Shown piece by piece: positions 11,236 to 22,479 of a DNA stretch of 64,000 nt (the stretch's first letter is position 1; each line of letters begins with the position of its first letter). This DNA is from an uncultured Rhodospirillales bacterium. Lineage in GTDB: Bacteria > Pseudomonadota > Alphaproteobacteria > ATCC43930 > CGMCC-115725. The stretch lies in the NCBI GenBank assembly GCA_903822185.1, contig CAIJOA010000045.1, forward strand, positions 1 through 64,000. The letters are read 5' to 3'. The translations under genes were made by a program, and so were the position numbers. Under the pieces are notes generated by a model. That model searched no databases and was not told the DNA's origin. It saw only the letters and a list, made by a program, of their open reading frames with translations.

Positions 11236-11896
11236 TCACATCCACCTTTACGTCGGCACGAAAGCCCTGAAGCCGTCGTGCCTCGACGAGAAATAATTCC
11301 GAAAGTCTTCCCAGCTTCAGCGCCGCATGAACCGCATGCTCGCGCCCGAAAGCCTCCCCAAGCTCAAACGCACTCAAACACGATACCAACGCCGAACCCG
11401 GCGCCATGGCCGCGAGCTTCCGACGCCCGTCAGCCGCACCGTCCGTCGCCGCAATCAGCGCCGCGATCTTGTTCTCGGCGAGCACGGCCTTGACCTTCAC
11501 GAACCCGACCATCGCCAGACCGGCGCGCCGCGCGAGCCCGATCAGCTCCATGCAGCGTCGCACCAACAAGGCTTCGATACGGTCTTCAAGACCGGCCTCG
11601 ACCACGACTTGCGCCTTCGCCGCCCGGGCAAAGAGCCGTTTCGAGACGGCCTCGGCCACTATATCCCGGCGGGCGGTCAACCACAAACCCCGGCCCGGCA
11701 GCGTTCCGGCGACGTCCACCGCGATCCTGCCCTGCGGATCGACGACAAAACGCAGCAATTCGGCCTTTGGCCGAATCTCACCCGTCACAAAGCAGCGCCG
11801 CGTCGGCCCCGTCAGACGCTCTTCTTCGACCGCAGGAGAGACGGGCTCTCCCTCGACAGAGGACGGCGCTGGGATGACGGGAGCGGCAGCGCTCAA
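11225..11896 (-). CDS. YlxR/L7Ae-type RNA-binding protein
   Basis: A 223-residue protein with two parts. The N-terminal YlxR (DUF448) domain includes TRRCFVTGE and [11 protein letters not shown]. The C-terminal half (about 110-210) is an L7Ae/L30e-like fold with [16 protein letters not shown]. This fusion is usual in alphaproteobacteria, always between nusA and infB; an RNA-binding role in transcription or translation is accepted but not precise. The start appears to be the TTG at 11896, with GCGGAG 9 nt before it inside the end of nusA. It overlaps infB. Confidence 0.92.
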   Translation of the reverse strand: MSAAAPVIPAPSSVEGEPVSPAVEEERLTGPTRRCFVTGEIRPKAELLRFVVDPQGRIAVDVAGTLPGRGLWLTARRDIVAEAVSKRLFARAAKAQVVVEAGLEDRIEALLVRRCMELIGLARRAGLAMVGFVKVKAVLAENKIAALIAATDGAADGRRKLAAMAPGSALVSCLSAFELGEAFGREHAVHAALKLGRLSELFLVEARRLQGFRADVKVDVSDR

Positions 11897-11902
11897 ACGG
11901 GG

Positions 11903-13444
11903 TTACTCCGCCTGTTTGCCCTCGCTCGCCGCCGGTTCGTCGGCGAACCAATGGGCGCGCGCGGCCATGATGATGGCGTTTGCCTCTTCCTCGTCCAGCT
12001 TGGCGCCGGCGCCGGCCATTTCGATCAGTTCGTCGGCAGCAAGATCGGCCAGGTCGTCCAGCGTTTTGACGCCCTTTTCGCCGACCGCCACCAGGAGACC
12101 GGGGGTCATGCCCTCGATTCCGGCGATCTCGTCGCTGACGCCGAGTTCCTGACGCTTGGTTTCGTACCGCTCGTCGCGTTCCTTGAGGAAGGTCTGAGCG
12201 CGCTGTTGCAGCTCGCTCGCCACATCCTCGTCGAAGCCTTCGACGCCGGCGAGATCTTCGAGTTCGACGAACGCAACTTCCTCGACCGAGGAGAAGCCTT
12301 CGGTGACAAGCAAATGGGCAATGACGTCATCGACATCAAGCGCCTCGATGAACATCGCCGAGCGGGTACGGAATTCTTCCTGACGACGTTCGCTTTCTTC
12401 GGCTTCGGTCAGGATGTCGATATCCCAACCGGTCAGCTGCGACGCGAGGCGCACGTTCTGGCCGCGACGGCCGATCGCCAGCGACAACTGATCGTCGGGC
12501 ACGACGACTTCGATGCGGCGCTGTTCTTCGTCCATGACAACCTTGGCGACTTCGGCCGGGGCCAACGCGTTGACGACGAAGGTCGCCGGGTCTTGCGACC
12601 AGGGAATGATGTCGATCTTTTCGCCCTGAAGTTCGGCGACGACGGCCTGAACGCGGCTGCCGCGCATGCCGACGCAAGCGCCGACCGGGTCGATGCCGTG
12701 ATCGTTCGAGATCACCGCGATCTTGGCGCGGCTGCCCGGATCGCGCGCCACGGCGCGGATTTCGATGATGTTGTCGTAGATTTCCGGCACTTCCTGGGCG
12801 AAGAGTTTCGCCATGAATTGCGGATGGGTGCGCGACATAAAGATCTGCGGGCCGCGCACTTCCTGGCGCACGTCATAGATATAAGCGCGCACGCGTTCGC
12901 CCTGGCGGAAGCTTTCGCGCGGCAGCAATTCGTCGCGGCGCAGGATCGCTTCGGCGCGGCCGAGATCGACGACGACATTGCCGAATTCGACACGCTTCAC
13001 GAGGCCGTTGACGATCTCGCCGACGCGATCCTTGAACTCTTTGTATTGGCGCTGACGTTCGGCGTCGCGAACGCGCTGCACGATGACTTGCTTCGCCGTC
13101 TGCGCGGCGATGCGGCCGAAATCGATCGGCGGCAGCGGATCGGTGAGAAAGTCGCCGACTTCGGCTTCGGGGTTGAGATGCCGCGCCGCGGCCAGCGTGA
13201 TCTGCGTCGCTTCGTTCTCGATCGGGTCCGCGACTTCGCGGAAGCGCATCAATTTGATTTCGCCGTTCTTGCGGTCGATCTCGGCACGGATATCGTATTC
13301 GAGACCGTATTTGGAACGGCCGGCCTTTTGAATAGCCTGCTCCATCGCCTGAAGCACCTCATCGCGGTCGATGCCTTTGTCGCGCGCGACGGTGTCGGCG
13401 ACTTGCAGCAGTTCGGGCCGGGGATAAGAGTTTGCGGTGGCCAT
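11903..13444 (-). CDS. nusA: Transcription termination/antitermination protein NusA
   Basis: A 513-residue RNA polymerase-binding elongation factor that modulates pausing, termination and antitermination. Order: N-terminal RNAP-binding domain (1-130), S1 domain with [17 protein letters not shown] (about 135-200), KH1 and KH2 ([35 protein letters not shown]), and two C-terminal helix-hairpin-helix repeats with the acidic tail found in alphaproteobacteria. The ATG is at 13444, 13 bp after rimP. Confidence 0.98.
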   Translation of the reverse strand: MATANSYPRPELLQVADTVARDKGIDRDEVLQAMEQAIQKAGRSKYGLEYDIRAEIDRKNGEIKLMRFREVADPIENEATQITLAAARHLNPEAEVGDFLTDPLPPIDFGRIAAQTAKQVIVQRVRDAERQRQYKEFKDRVGEIVNGLVKRVEFGNVVVDLGRAEAILRRDELLPRESFRQGERVRAYIYDVRQEVRGPQIFMSRTHPQFMAKLFAQEVPEIYDNIIEIRAVARDPGSRAKIAVISNDHGIDPVGACVGMRGSRVQAVVAELQGEKIDIIPWSQDPATFVVNALAPAEVAKVVMDEEQRRIEVVVPDDQLSLAIGRRGQNVRLASQLTGWDIDILTEAEESERRQEEFRTRSAMFIEALDVDDVIAHLLVTEGFSSVEEVAFVELEDLAGVEGFDEDVASELQQRAQTFLKERDERYETKRQELGVSDEIAGIEGMTPGLLVAVGEKGVKTLDDLADLAADELIEMAGAGAKLDEEEANAIIMAARAHWFADEPAASEGKQAE

Positions 13445-13457
13445 GGACGTTTTCTCT

Positions 13458-13952
13458 TCAGCTAAGGTTTTGCGGTTGCGTCGCGGCGAGCAACTCTTCG
13501 GTTATGACGAGCTTCGCCTTCGAAATCAGAGAGAGCGGATAAGAGAGGGTCACGGTGCCGACCATCACTTTGGCATTGTCGCCATCGAGTCCCAGCAGCT
13601 TGCCTTGAACGCGCTTGCGCCCATCGGTGACGCGCTGCAGTTCGATGCGGGCCTCGAAGCCGGCCCAACGTTCATAGTCGCTCGGCCGCGTCAGCGGACG
13701 GTCGATACCCGGCGAACTGACCTCGAGCATGTAGGCCAACTCGATCGGATCGGCGACGTCCAGAATGGCCGAGACGGAATGGCTGATATCGGAGCAGTCA
13801 TCGACCGTCATCGCCGCTTCGTCTTTACGCTCGGCCATGATCTGCAGAGTCGGGCGTGTCTTGCCGCCCATGAACTGTACGCGGACGATGCGATAGCCCA
13901 TCGAATCGAGCGATGGCGCGATCAGGGCCTCGATTTGGCCTGCGTCGAACAC
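13458..13952 (-). CDS. rimP: Ribosome maturation factor RimP
   Basis: A 164-residue factor for 30S subunit assembly. Family segments include the N-terminal GYRIVRVQF strand, VDDCSDISHSVSAILD, and the SPGIDRPLTRPSDYERWAG motif with its conserved SPG. The GTG at 13952 appears to be the start. It is the first gene of the nusA-infB block; the trmB terminator lies just upstream (13969-13998), so the promoter must be very close or within that region. Confidence 0.95.
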   Translation of the reverse strand: MFDAGQIEALIAPSLDSMGYRIVRVQFMGGKTRPTLQIMAERKDEAAMTVDDCSDISHSVSAILDVADPIELAYMLEVSSPGIDRPLTRPSDYERWAGFEARIELQRVTDGRKRVQGKLLGLDGDNAKVMVGTVTLSYPLSLISKAKLVITEELLAATQPQNLS

Positions 13953-13968
13953 GGGGTTTTCGTTGCTC

Positions 13969-13998
13969 CAAAAACAAAAAGTGGGCCAATCGGCCCAC
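13969..13998 (-). terminator. Rho-independent terminator of trmB
   Basis: GTGGGCC at 13981-13987 pairs with GGCCCAC at 13992-13998 around a 4-nt loop. On the minus strand it is followed by TTTTTGTTTTTGG. It lies 95 bp past the trmB stop and 17 bp before the rimP start, so it separates the two transcription units. Confidence 0.85.
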
Positions 13999-14093
13999 CG
14001 GATTTTCGACAGCCCGTAAAGGGCCTATGGACGCTTATTTGGTGCGGAATATAGCGATTTCCTGGGGTTCCGCAAGGCTTTGCCCGAAAATCG

Positions 14094-14792
14094 TCAGCGC
14101 CGGCGGTAACGGAAAAGGGCCGCCCCCCGTCCTTGACGTCGCGCCTTCATCTCATACCGGGTCGCCGGCCAGTCGTTCGGCCGGTCGGTAAAGACCACCC
14201 GTTCGAACGCCGGATGGACGTCGCCGCGCTCCGCCATCCATTCCGCATAGTCCGGCACGTCGGTCCCCAGCCGCAACTCGGCCCCCGGCTTCATCACCAC
14301 GGCCAGATCGTCCAGGGTCTCGGTCGAGACGACCCGGCGCTTCTTATGGCGTTCCTTGGGCCAGGGGTCCGGAAAAAGGATAAAGGCCCGGCCCAGCGAC
14401 TGCGGCGCCAGCGCCGCGATCAACAGCCGGGCGTCGTCGGGAAAAAGGCGCAGATTCGTGAGGTTTTTGGCCGCCACTTCGGTCAAAAACCGCGCAATTC
14501 CGGGCTCGAACACCTCGCAGCCGATCAAACCGACCTGAGGGTGGGTTTCCGCCTGAAATCCCAGATGCTCGCCGGCCCCGAAACCGATCTCGAGCCAGCA
14601 ATCCTCGACCGCGCCCGGAAAGAGCCCGCGCGGGTCCAGCTTGGCCTCCGCATTTTCAGGCAGTGGCACGCGCAGCCGGGGCAGCAGCGTATCGATCAGC
14701 GATTGTTGCCCCGTCCGCAAAGCGCGACCGCGACGGCGTCCGTAAACACGGCGCGGCGGCACCACGGCGGGTGGGTTGGTCATGTCGGTCAT
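14094..14792 (-). CDS. trmB: tRNA (guanine-N7-)-methyltransferase TrmB
   Basis: A 232-residue SAM-dependent enzyme that methylates G46 of tRNA. Family motifs are the SAM site LEIGFGAGEHLGF, the FPDPWPKERHKKRR signature, and C-terminal TRYEMKARRQG. The ATG at 14792 gives the usual length; a further in-frame extension would overlap the regulator upstream. In many relatives metK lies directly before trmB, but here only 43 bp separate it from the XRE gene. Confidence 0.95.
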   Translation of the reverse strand: MTDMTNPPAVVPPRRVYGRRRGRALRTGQQSLIDTLLPRLRVPLPENAEAKLDPRGLFPGAVEDCWLEIGFGAGEHLGFQAETHPQVGLIGCEVFEPGIARFLTEVAAKNLTNLRLFPDDARLLIAALAPQSLGRAFILFPDPWPKERHKKRRVVSTETLDDLAVVMKPGAELRLGTDVPDYAEWMAERGDVHPAFERVVFTDRPNDWPATRYEMKARRQGRGAALFRYRRR

Positions 14793-14835
14793 GGGGGGCA
14801 ATGGACAAGACGGCGCGGGGGCCGTCAAGCGCAGC

Positions 14836-15279
14836 TCAATCCGTCGATTCCGCCCCGCCCGGATAGGCGGCGGCAAGCGCCTTGGTGAGTTCGAACACGC
14901 GCCGCTTAATCTGGGGATCGGCGATCCGCAAATAAGCACGCACCAATTCCAACGTTTCACGCTTCATCATCGGGTTGGGCTGATAGGCATCAGTCGTGGG
15001 CTCGGCCACACCGGCGACCGAAGGCGCGTCAGCGAATTCCTCGAAGAAATACGCGACCGGCACGTCCAACACGCGCGACAAGTCGTAAAGCCGGCTGGCG
15101 CCGATACGATTAGCACCACGTTCGTATTTTTGAACTTGTTGGAAGGTGAGGCCAAGGGCGTCACCTAATTTTTCCTGGCTCATTCCGAGCAGCGTACGCC
15201 TTAAGCGCACGCGCGAGCCGACATGAATGTCGACCGGATTGGGCTTATCGGATTTTGGTCTTCGCCCTGATGTGTCCAT
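14836..15279 (-). CDS. XRE-family helix-turn-helix regulator
   Basis: A 147-residue DNA-binding protein. The HTH_3 domain (about 15-75) reads VGSRVRLRRTLLGMSQ, then LGLTFQQVQKYERGANRI, and is nearly invariant in alphaproteobacteria. A C-terminal helical region of about 60 residues carries no recognised ligand motif. Homologues sit between lnt and metK/trmB in many genomes and have been linked to general stress or cell-cycle control; targets here are unknown. The ATG at 15279 is preferred over a GTG at 15309 because it matches family length, though neither has a clear ribosome-binding site. Confidence 0.9.
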   Translation of the reverse strand: MDTSGRRPKSDKPNPVDIHVGSRVRLRRTLLGMSQEKLGDALGLTFQQVQKYERGANRIGASRLYDLSRVLDVPVAYFFEEFADAPSVAGVAEPTTDAYQPNPMMKRETLELVRAYLRIADPQIKRRVFELTKALAAAYPGGAESTD

Positions 15280-15442
15280 GCGACTGAATTCGATTTTTAA
15301 GCTGCCCACGCGCCCGCCGCCGACAGCATTCTTAGATCGTCACTGCGTCTTCATGCACTAACATGGGCCTCGATTCGGCACCAGCCTGAAATGACTCTAA
15401 AGCACAGATAATTCCCACGCCGCACAAAAGGTTGAGGGAAAC

Positions 15443-17071
15443 TCACACGCGGTGCGAGAGTGCTCCCGTTATGCGACGTTGCAGAATCAACCCTGCCACA
15501 ATTAGTAGCAAGGCGATGAGAAAACTGGTGTCGCCGAGTCGCGTATAAAGCGGCGCGGCCAACGCTTCGGGCAAGGCGACGTCGAGCACGCCAACGGCGT
15601 CGAGATCGAGACGCGCGGTAACGCGGCCATAAGGATCGAACATCGCCGAGATGCCGTTGTTCGCAGCCCGTGCAAGCGGCAGACCTTCTTCAACCGCACG
15701 TGTGCGCGCGATCGCAAGATGCTGGAACGGACCCGATGTGATTCCGTACCACGCATCATTGGTGATATTGAGCAACCATGCCGGACGATGCAGCGGATCG
15801 GTGACGGCATCGGGGAAGATCACTTCATAACAAATCAGCGGACTGAACGCCGGCAAGCCGGGCAGCGTGATCGTGCGTGGACCGGGACCGACCGAGAAGT
15901 CGATCGAACCCGGCGTGATCTTTTGCATCGGCAAAATTTCGCGCAACGGTACATATTCGCCGAACGGCACGAGATGAAATTTATCGTAGGTCGCACGCAG
16001 CACGCCGGCATGATCGATTGCGGCAAGACTGTTCCAGACATGCGTCGGCGCCGCCGGTAAGGCATCGGTGCGTGCCGTGCCCGCGATGATATAACCGTCG
16101 GCCGGTACCGCATCGGCCAAAGCCGTGCGTGCGCTGCCATCGCGTTCGAGAAACGGCGGCGCGGCATCTTCGGGCCAGAGAATCGCAGATACCTTGTCGC
16201 CACCGGGCGAGGTGCTGAGCGCAAAGAGGCGACGGAAGTTGGCGAGCGTTTGCGCAGGATCGTTCTTCAGTGTTTCGGGGATCGACGGCTGCACCAAGCG
16301 CAGCGTGACGCCGGCAACATCCGCGGGATGACCCTGCGATAAACGATACGTACCCCAAGCACTGGGTATCGCGATCAGCACGGCCGCCGCGATAACCGCC
16401 AACCAGCGCCGGCCGGAAAAATCACCGAGGCGCGCCGGCAAGGTCGCCGCCATCACGGTGATAAGACTGAGGCCATAGATGCCGACCAGCGATACCGTTT
16501 GCAGCATCGCCAACGCGCCGGGAAATGCGCCAGACCACGCATAGCCGACGAGGTTCCACGGAAAGCCCGTCAGCACATGACCGCGCAGCCATTCCGCCGT
16601 CGCCCAGAAGAGAACGAAAGACAGGATACGCGGCGTGCCGCCCAACACTAGCCAACGGCATGTCGCGTAATTCGCCAACAAGGCAAGGCCGGTGAAGATG
16701 CCGAGCACAGCGGGAAAGCCCATCACCGCAAAGGGAACGAGCCACCAGAATTGTCCGATATCGACGAACAAGGCTGCCGCGATCCAATAGAGTCCCGCGA
16801 TGAAGAAACCGAAGCCGAAATTCCATCCCAGAAAGAAAGCCGAACGGAATCCGGTATTGCCATCGGTCAGCCAGATCAGCGCGGGGAAAGAAATCAGCAA
16901 CACCGGCGTGACATCGAGCGGTGGTAACGACACCGCCGCCAAGGCGCCAAAGAGAAACGCCGCAAGATGCCGGCGCCAACCGGTTAAGCCGGTCAGCCAA
17001 AAGGCAGCGCGTTGCAACGGCGTGATCGGCGCGGTGCTGCCGCGCAATTCGACGCTTATCGTCTCAGTCAT
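15443..17071 (-). CDS. lnt: Apolipoprotein N-acyltransferase
   Basis: A 542-residue inner-membrane enzyme that adds the third acyl chain to lipoproteins. About seven hydrophobic segments occupy residues 15-220 and the periplasmic nitrilase domain the rest. The Glu-Lys-Cys triad can be read in WPEDAAPPF, TYDKFHLVPFGEYVP and SPLICYEVIFPD. A last membrane helix lies at the C-terminus. The ATG at 17071 overlaps the corC stop by 8 bp. Full family length. Confidence 0.96.
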   Translation of the reverse strand: MTETISVELRGSTAPITPLQRAAFWLTGLTGWRRHLAAFLFGALAAVSLPPLDVTPVLLISFPALIWLTDGNTGFRSAFFLGWNFGFGFFIAGLYWIAAALFVDIGQFWWLVPFAVMGFPAVLGIFTGLALLANYATCRWLVLGGTPRILSFVLFWATAEWLRGHVLTGFPWNLVGYAWSGAFPGALAMLQTVSLVGIYGLSLITVMAATLPARLGDFSGRRWLAVIAAAVLIAIPSAWGTYRLSQGHPADVAGVTLRLVQPSIPETLKNDPAQTLANFRRLFALSTSPGGDKVSAILWPEDAAPPFLERDGSARTALADAVPADGYIIAGTARTDALPAAPTHVWNSLAAIDHAGVLRATYDKFHLVPFGEYVPLREILPMQKITPGSIDFSVGPGPRTITLPGLPAFSPLICYEVIFPDAVTDPLHRPAWLLNITNDAWYGITSGPFQHLAIARTRAVEEGLPLARAANNGISAMFDPYGRVTARLDLDAVGVLDVALPEALAAPLYTRLGDTSFLIALLLIVAGLILQRRITGALSHRV

Positions 17072-17969
17072 GTTCGGTCGCGGATGGTGCGCTCTTCGGC
17101 AAACCGCGAACCCGCAAACGTTTGACCCGGCGCGGATCGGCATCCAGCACTTCGAAATCGAAGCCGAGCGGATGGCGAACGATTTCACCGCGCGCGGGGA
17201 CCCGACCGGCGAGCGCGACGACAAGACCGCCCAACGTCGTCACGCTTTCCTCAAGTTCTTCGGGAACGAGCACGCCATCGACATGGGCGGCGAGCGCTTC
17301 GATCGGCGTGCGACCCGGCGCGAACATCGAGCCGTCGGGACGGTTCACGAGTTTCGGCCGGTCGGCATCGTCGTGCTCGTCTTCGATTTCACCGACGATC
17401 TCTTCGATCACGTCTTCAATCGTGACGAGCCCATCGGTGCCGCCGAATTCATCGACAACGATCGCCATGTGCATCCGCGATAGCCGCATTTGCAGCAGCA
17501 GGTCCAGCAACGCCATCGTCGGCGCAACAAACAGCGGCTTGCGGGCGATTTCCGACAATGCCGGCATGCGGCCATCGACCGTGCAGGGCAGCAGATCCTT
17601 GATGTGAATCATGCCGACGACGTCATCGAGCGTTTCGCGATAGATCGGTACGCGAGAGTGACCGCATTCGATAACGCTCTTCACCGCATCGGCGAAAGGC
17701 GTATCGGCATCGATGGCGACGATATCGACGCGCGGCACCGCGACATCTGTCGCGGTTTGACCGTGCAGTTTGAGAATATTGATCAGCAGGGTCCGTTCGT
17801 GCTGATCGATCGGCTGTTCCTGATCGTGCTCTTCGATCATTTCGGCGAGGGCGGCGCGGAGGTTGCGCGCCTCTTCCGGCTCGCCACGCAATTGGCGCAG
17901 CCAATTGCGTAAGCCTTGTAGCGGGCCTTCGTCTTGCGGCGCTGGCGTGTTGCCTTCGATATCAGCCAT
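17064..17969 (-). CDS. corC: CBS-domain protein of the CorC/TlyC family
   Basis: A 301-residue cytoplasmic protein with two CBS domains (about 75-195, with TATDVAVPRVDIVAIDAD and HSRVPIYRETLDDVVGMI) and a C-terminal CorC_HlyC transporter-associated domain (about 215-290). Homologues are associated with magnesium/cobalt efflux or haemolysin annotation; the exact role is uncertain. The ATG at 17969 overlaps the end of ybeY by 8 bp, making one ybeY-corC-lnt unit. The CBS domains suggest adenine-nucleotide sensing. Confidence 0.9.
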   Translation of the reverse strand: MADIEGNTPAPQDEGPLQGLRNWLRQLRGEPEEARNLRAALAEMIEEHDQEQPIDQHERTLLINILKLHGQTATDVAVPRVDIVAIDADTPFADAVKSVIECGHSRVPIYRETLDDVVGMIHIKDLLPCTVDGRMPALSEIARKPLFVAPTMALLDLLLQMRLSRMHMAIVVDEFGGTDGLVTIEDVIEEIVGEIEDEHDDADRPKLVNRPDGSMFAPGRTPIEALAAHVDGVLVPEELEESVTTLGGLVVALAGRVPARGEIVRHPLGFDFEVLDADPRRVKRLRVRGLPKSAPSATEHD

Positions 17970-18460
17970 GGATGTTCTCGCGCACCCGATAGGGGTCGGC
18001 GACACCCATCAAAGCCAAGATGCGTGTCTCCAGGGACTCCATCTTCTTCGCTTCACGATCAGCCTGATGATCGTAGCCGAGCAAATGCAGCACGCCGTGA
18101 ATGACCAGATGGCGAAAATGATCGGGCAAAGTCTTGCCTTGTTCCTTGGCTTCGCGTTTCACCGTCTCATAAGCGAGGATGACGTCGCCGAGCAACGTAG
18201 GCGCCGGCCCCTTCGGCGATTCGTCGCTGGCGAAAGCGAGCACGTTGGTCGGCGCGTCTTTGCCGCGCCATTGCGCATTCAATTTATGCACCGTCTTGTC
18301 GTCGGAGAGGATCAGCGACAGTTCCGCCGCGCCGAATTTCTTGCCGGAATGTTTCAAGGCCGCGCGTGCCGCTTCGGTCGCGACGGTTTCGGCGTCGGAC
18401 AAGGCACGTCGCCACTTCGCACAGGGAATCGCGAGATCGATGGCGACGGAGCGAGTCGGG

Positions 18461-18477
<17 letters not shown>
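17962..18477 (-). CDS. ybeY: Endoribonuclease YbeY (rRNA maturation factor)
   Basis: A 171-residue metal-dependent RNase for 16S rRNA 3' processing and 70S quality control. The zinc-binding HGVLHLLGYDH signature lies near residue 130. The ATG at 18477 lies inside the end of phoH, overlapping it by 17 bp. Length and neighbours (phoH upstream, corC downstream) match the conserved cluster. Confidence 0.95.
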
Positions 18478-19443
<966 letters not shown>

Positions 19444-19447
<4 letters not shown>

Positions 19448-20793
19448 GCGCCGACCTCCATGGTTTCGACTTCCCCCGAGAGACTGTTGCTGCTGACGCC
19501 GGTGATGCGCACCGGCATGACCGTGCCCTGGCACCGCGCCGACGCGGTCGCGTGAACACCCTGCGCATAAGGACTGCGGCCGACCAATTGCCCGGCATAG
19601 CGGCCCGACCGCTCGAAAAGCACCGGCAGCACCTTGCCGACGCAAGAGCGATTGAAGCTGTCTTGCGATTCGGTCATCAGCGCTTGCAGGGTTTGGAGCC
19701 GGTCCGAAGCGACGTCGTCGGCGACATGTTTCGCCATCGTCGCCGCCGGCGTGCCCGAGCGCGGGCTGTATTTGAACGTGTAGGCCTGGGCCAAGCCGAC
19801 ATCGCGGATGAGATCGAGCGTCGCCGCAAAATCGGCATCGGTTTCGCCGGGGAAGCCGACGATGAAGTCGGATGAGAAAGCGATGTCGGGCCGGACGCTA
19901 CGCAGACGATCGATGATGCGGCGGTAGTCGTCGGCGGTATGGCCGCGATTCATCGCTTCAAGGATGCTGTCGGACCCCGACTGCACCGGAAGATGAAGGA
20001 ACGGCATCAATTCGGGCAGGTCGCCATGCGCTTCGATCAGATCGTCATCCATGTCGCGCGGATGCGATGTGGTGTAGCGCAGACGCTCGATGCCCGGCAC
20101 GGCGGCCAGCGCGCGAAGCAGACGCGCGAGGTTCCAGTTCATGCCGTCGGTCCCATCGCCGTGATAGGCGTTGACGTTTTGGCCCAGCAGCGTGAGTTCC
20201 CGCGTGCCGCCGGCGACAAGACGCTTCGCCTCGGCGATGATCGACGCCGCGGGGCGCGAGAATTCGGCGCCGCGCGTATAGGGTACGACGCAGAAGGTGC
20301 AGAACTTGTCGCAGCCTTCCTGCACCGAGAGGAAAGCCGAGACGCCTTGCGGCGCCTCCGTCTCCGGCAGAAAGTCGAATTTCGGTTCGGTCGGAAATTC
20401 GGTATCGAGCACCGGCCCTTCACCGCGGGCGAGCCGCGCGACCATTTCCGGCAGGCGATGATAGGTTTGCGGCCCCAGCACCAGATCGACGAACGGCGCG
20501 CGGCGCATGATCTCGGCCCCTTCGGCCTGCGCGACGCAACCGGCAACGCCGAGAATGAGATTGTCGCCGCTATCGGCCTTGCGCGTCTTCAGCACGCGCA
20601 GACGGCCGAGATCGGAGAAAAGCTTCTCCGCCGCCTTTTCACGGATGTGACAGGTGTTGAGCAGAATCATATCGGCGTCATCGACGACATCGGTCGCGAC
20701 AAAGCCGAGCGGTGCCAGAACTTCCGCCATGCGCGCGGAGTCATAGACGTTCATCTGACAACCATAAGTGCGGATATAGAGTTTTCGTTTCAC
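19444..20793 (-). CDS. miaB: tRNA-2-methylthio-N6-dimethylallyladenosine synthase
   Basis: A 449-residue radical-SAM methylthiotransferase acting on i6A37 of tRNA. The N-terminal UPF0004 domain has [10 protein letters not shown] and the other auxiliary-cluster cysteines ([20 protein letters not shown]). The radical-SAM cluster is CDKFCTFC near residue 160, and the C-terminal TRAM domain ends near MEVGA. The GTG at 20793 begins the typical [12 protein letters not shown]. First gene of the miaB-phoH-ybeY-corC-lnt string. Confidence 0.96.
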
Positions 20794-20806
20794 GGGCGCG
20801 GACCGA

Positions 20807-21619
20807 TTACGAGAGCGCCAGCACGGCGTGGGCCGGGACCGGCGCGTCGAGCCGCCCGGACAGCGCCGCCGATAGACCGTTATTGATCACCTGCCAGCAA
20901 TGTTCCGACAACGCCTTGCGCGAGGCGAAATCGGCCAGCCGAACGGGTTCGTGAAACATGATCACCACGGTCAAGCGTCCAAATCCGAGAAACGTCCAGA
21001 GATGCGGCAGCATCAGCATATCGCCGTACCAGGCGAAGAACGGGCGATAGAACCGCCCGAGCGGCATGCCGTCAAGCAGACGATAGGCAACCGATACCGG
21101 CTGAACCAGCACGCGTTCGTCGTCGGCCGCCGAGAAAAGCGTCGATTTGAACGGCAGAAGATGCGTGCCGTCGTTGCTGGTGCCTTCGGGAAACAGGATG
21201 AGATTGTCGCCGTCATCCAGCCGTTTGCGGATCGCGTCGCGCTGCCGCATCGCGCCGGCGCGATCCGTGCGCTCGACGAAGATCGTCCGCTGCAGCCGCG
21301 CCAGCCAGCCGAACAACGGCCAGCGCGACACCTCGGCCTTGGCGACGAAGCTGCCTTCGATCGCACCGCCGATGATGGTGATGTCGAGATAAGAGATATG
21401 ATTGGCAACAAAGAGTGTCGGCCGGTGCGATGTGCGCGTGCCGCGGAAATCGAGTTCGATGCCGAGGATGCGGCCGCACCAGCGGTGATAAAATACCGGC
21501 AGACTGCGCGCGGCGGCATTGACCCTCAACAGAACCAGCACGGCCTGAATCGGCATCAATATCAAAGTCAGGGTGATGAAAGCCGTCATGCGCCCGAGGC
21601 GGAGCAAGAGGCCCATCAT
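20807..21619 (-). CDS. olsA: Lyso-ornithine lipid O-acyltransferase (PlsC-like)
   Basis: A 270-residue membrane acyltransferase. One or two N-terminal membrane segments precede the PlsC motifs NHISYLD (H-x4-D) and [10 protein letters not shown]. The ATG at 21619 overlaps the stop of olsB by 4 bp (ATGA-type). The pairing with an OlsB-type gene identifies it as the second enzyme of ornithine-lipid synthesis, transferring a second acyl chain to lyso-ornithine lipid, rather than a general lysophosphatidate acyltransferase; this is inference from context. Confidence 0.85.
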   Translation of the reverse strand: MMGLLLRLGRMTAFITLTLILMPIQAVLVLLRVNAAARSLPVFYHRWCGRILGIELDFRGTRTSHRPTLFVANHISYLDITIIGGAIEGSFVAKAEVSRWPLFGWLARLQRTIFVERTDRAGAMRQRDAIRKRLDDGDNLILFPEGTSNDGTHLLPFKSTLFSAADDERVLVQPVSVAYRLLDGMPLGRFYRPFFAWYGDMLMLPHLWTFLGFGRLTVVIMFHEPVRLADFASRKALSEHCWQVINNGLSAALSGRLDAPVPAHAVLALS

Positions 21620-22458
21620 TCGGCGGCCGCGTCCTCGCGCGCACGGCGCTCGTAATGACGGTAATATTTGTCCGCGACCAGATCGGTCTTCACCACGATG
21701 GCGACGTCGGTGGTGTTGAATTGCCGGTCGATCACCGCGCCGTCCCCGACGAAACCGCCGAGGCGCAGATAGCCTTTGATCAGGGGCGGCAGCAGGTTTT
21801 GCGCCTGGACCTGATCGATCGCTTCTTTCGGCATGCGATCCATCGACACGTAACGGTCGGGCAACGCACGCACGGTCAGCTCGGACGGGGCGCGATGGAA
21901 GTGACAGAGATAAGAGAGCGGCAAAGCCAATGCGTCGGGATCGGTGCCCGGAAGGCTGGCGCAGCCGAACATCACTGCGATCTTGTGATGGAACACATAA
22001 GCCGAGATACCGCGCCACAACAGCTTGGCCGCAGGACCCGCGCGCATCGTCGTGTCGGTGCAGGATCGGCCCAGTTCGAGAATTTCGCCTGGATGCGACG
22101 GCAATTGACCGAGATCATATTCAGCCGCCGAATAGAAACCACCTTGCCGCGCAGCCGCCTCGCGACGGATCAGGCGATAGGTGCCGACAACGTTTTCCGG
22201 CCCCTCGCCGCGCGCATGATCGAGCACCAGCAGATGATCGCAGACGCTGTCGAGGGGATCGACGTCGCGCCGTGTCCGCGCCGCCTCGGGCGACGGCTGC
22301 GCGCCCATCTCTTCATAGAAGACGCGATAACGCAGCGCCTGGGCCGCATCGATTTCGGCCTCGCTTTCGGCAAGGCGGACCTGGAGGGTATCGTAACGCA
22401 CATCGACAACGGACCCCGAAGCCGGGGGCCGCACTCGCTTTTCAGACGTTTCCGTCAC
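21616..22458 (-). CDS. olsB: L-ornithine N(alpha)-acyltransferase OlsB
   Basis: A 280-residue GNAT-like acyltransferase. It carries the OlsB signatures LRYRVFYEEMGAQ, DHLLVLD near residue 75, ELGRSC and GYLRLGGFVGDGAVID. The enzyme moves a 3-hydroxyacyl group from acyl carrier protein to ornithine, the first step of a phosphate-free membrane lipid. The GTG at 22458 is the only sensible start. It is 21 bp after the Fur/Mur gene and overlaps olsA. In rhizobia ornithine lipids rise under phosphate starvation; no Pho box was recognised here. Confidence 0.88.
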   Translation of the reverse strand: MTETSEKRVRPPASGSVVDVRYDTLQVRLAESEAEIDAAQALRYRVFYEEMGAQPSPEAARTRRDVDPLDSVCDHLLVLDHARGEGPENVVGTYRLIRREAAARQGGFYSAAEYDLGQLPSHPGEILELGRSCTDTTMRAGPAAKLLWRGISAYVFHHKIAVMFGCASLPGTDPDALALPLSYLCHFHRAPSELTVRALPDRYVSMDRMPKEAIDQVQAQNLLPPLIKGYLRLGGFVGDGAVIDRQFNTTDVAIVVKTDLVADKYYRHYERRAREDAAAE

Positions 22459-22479
22459 ATATCCTCACGACGCACAGCG

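Noticed and set aside
11327-13465. Long plus-strand open frame (712 codons) opposite nusA/ylxR
   Set aside because: Antisense shadow; spans two genes and has no recognisable domain.
21147-21392. Short plus-strand frames opposite olsA
   Set aside because: Antisense to a gene with clear acyltransferase motifs; no supporting start signals.
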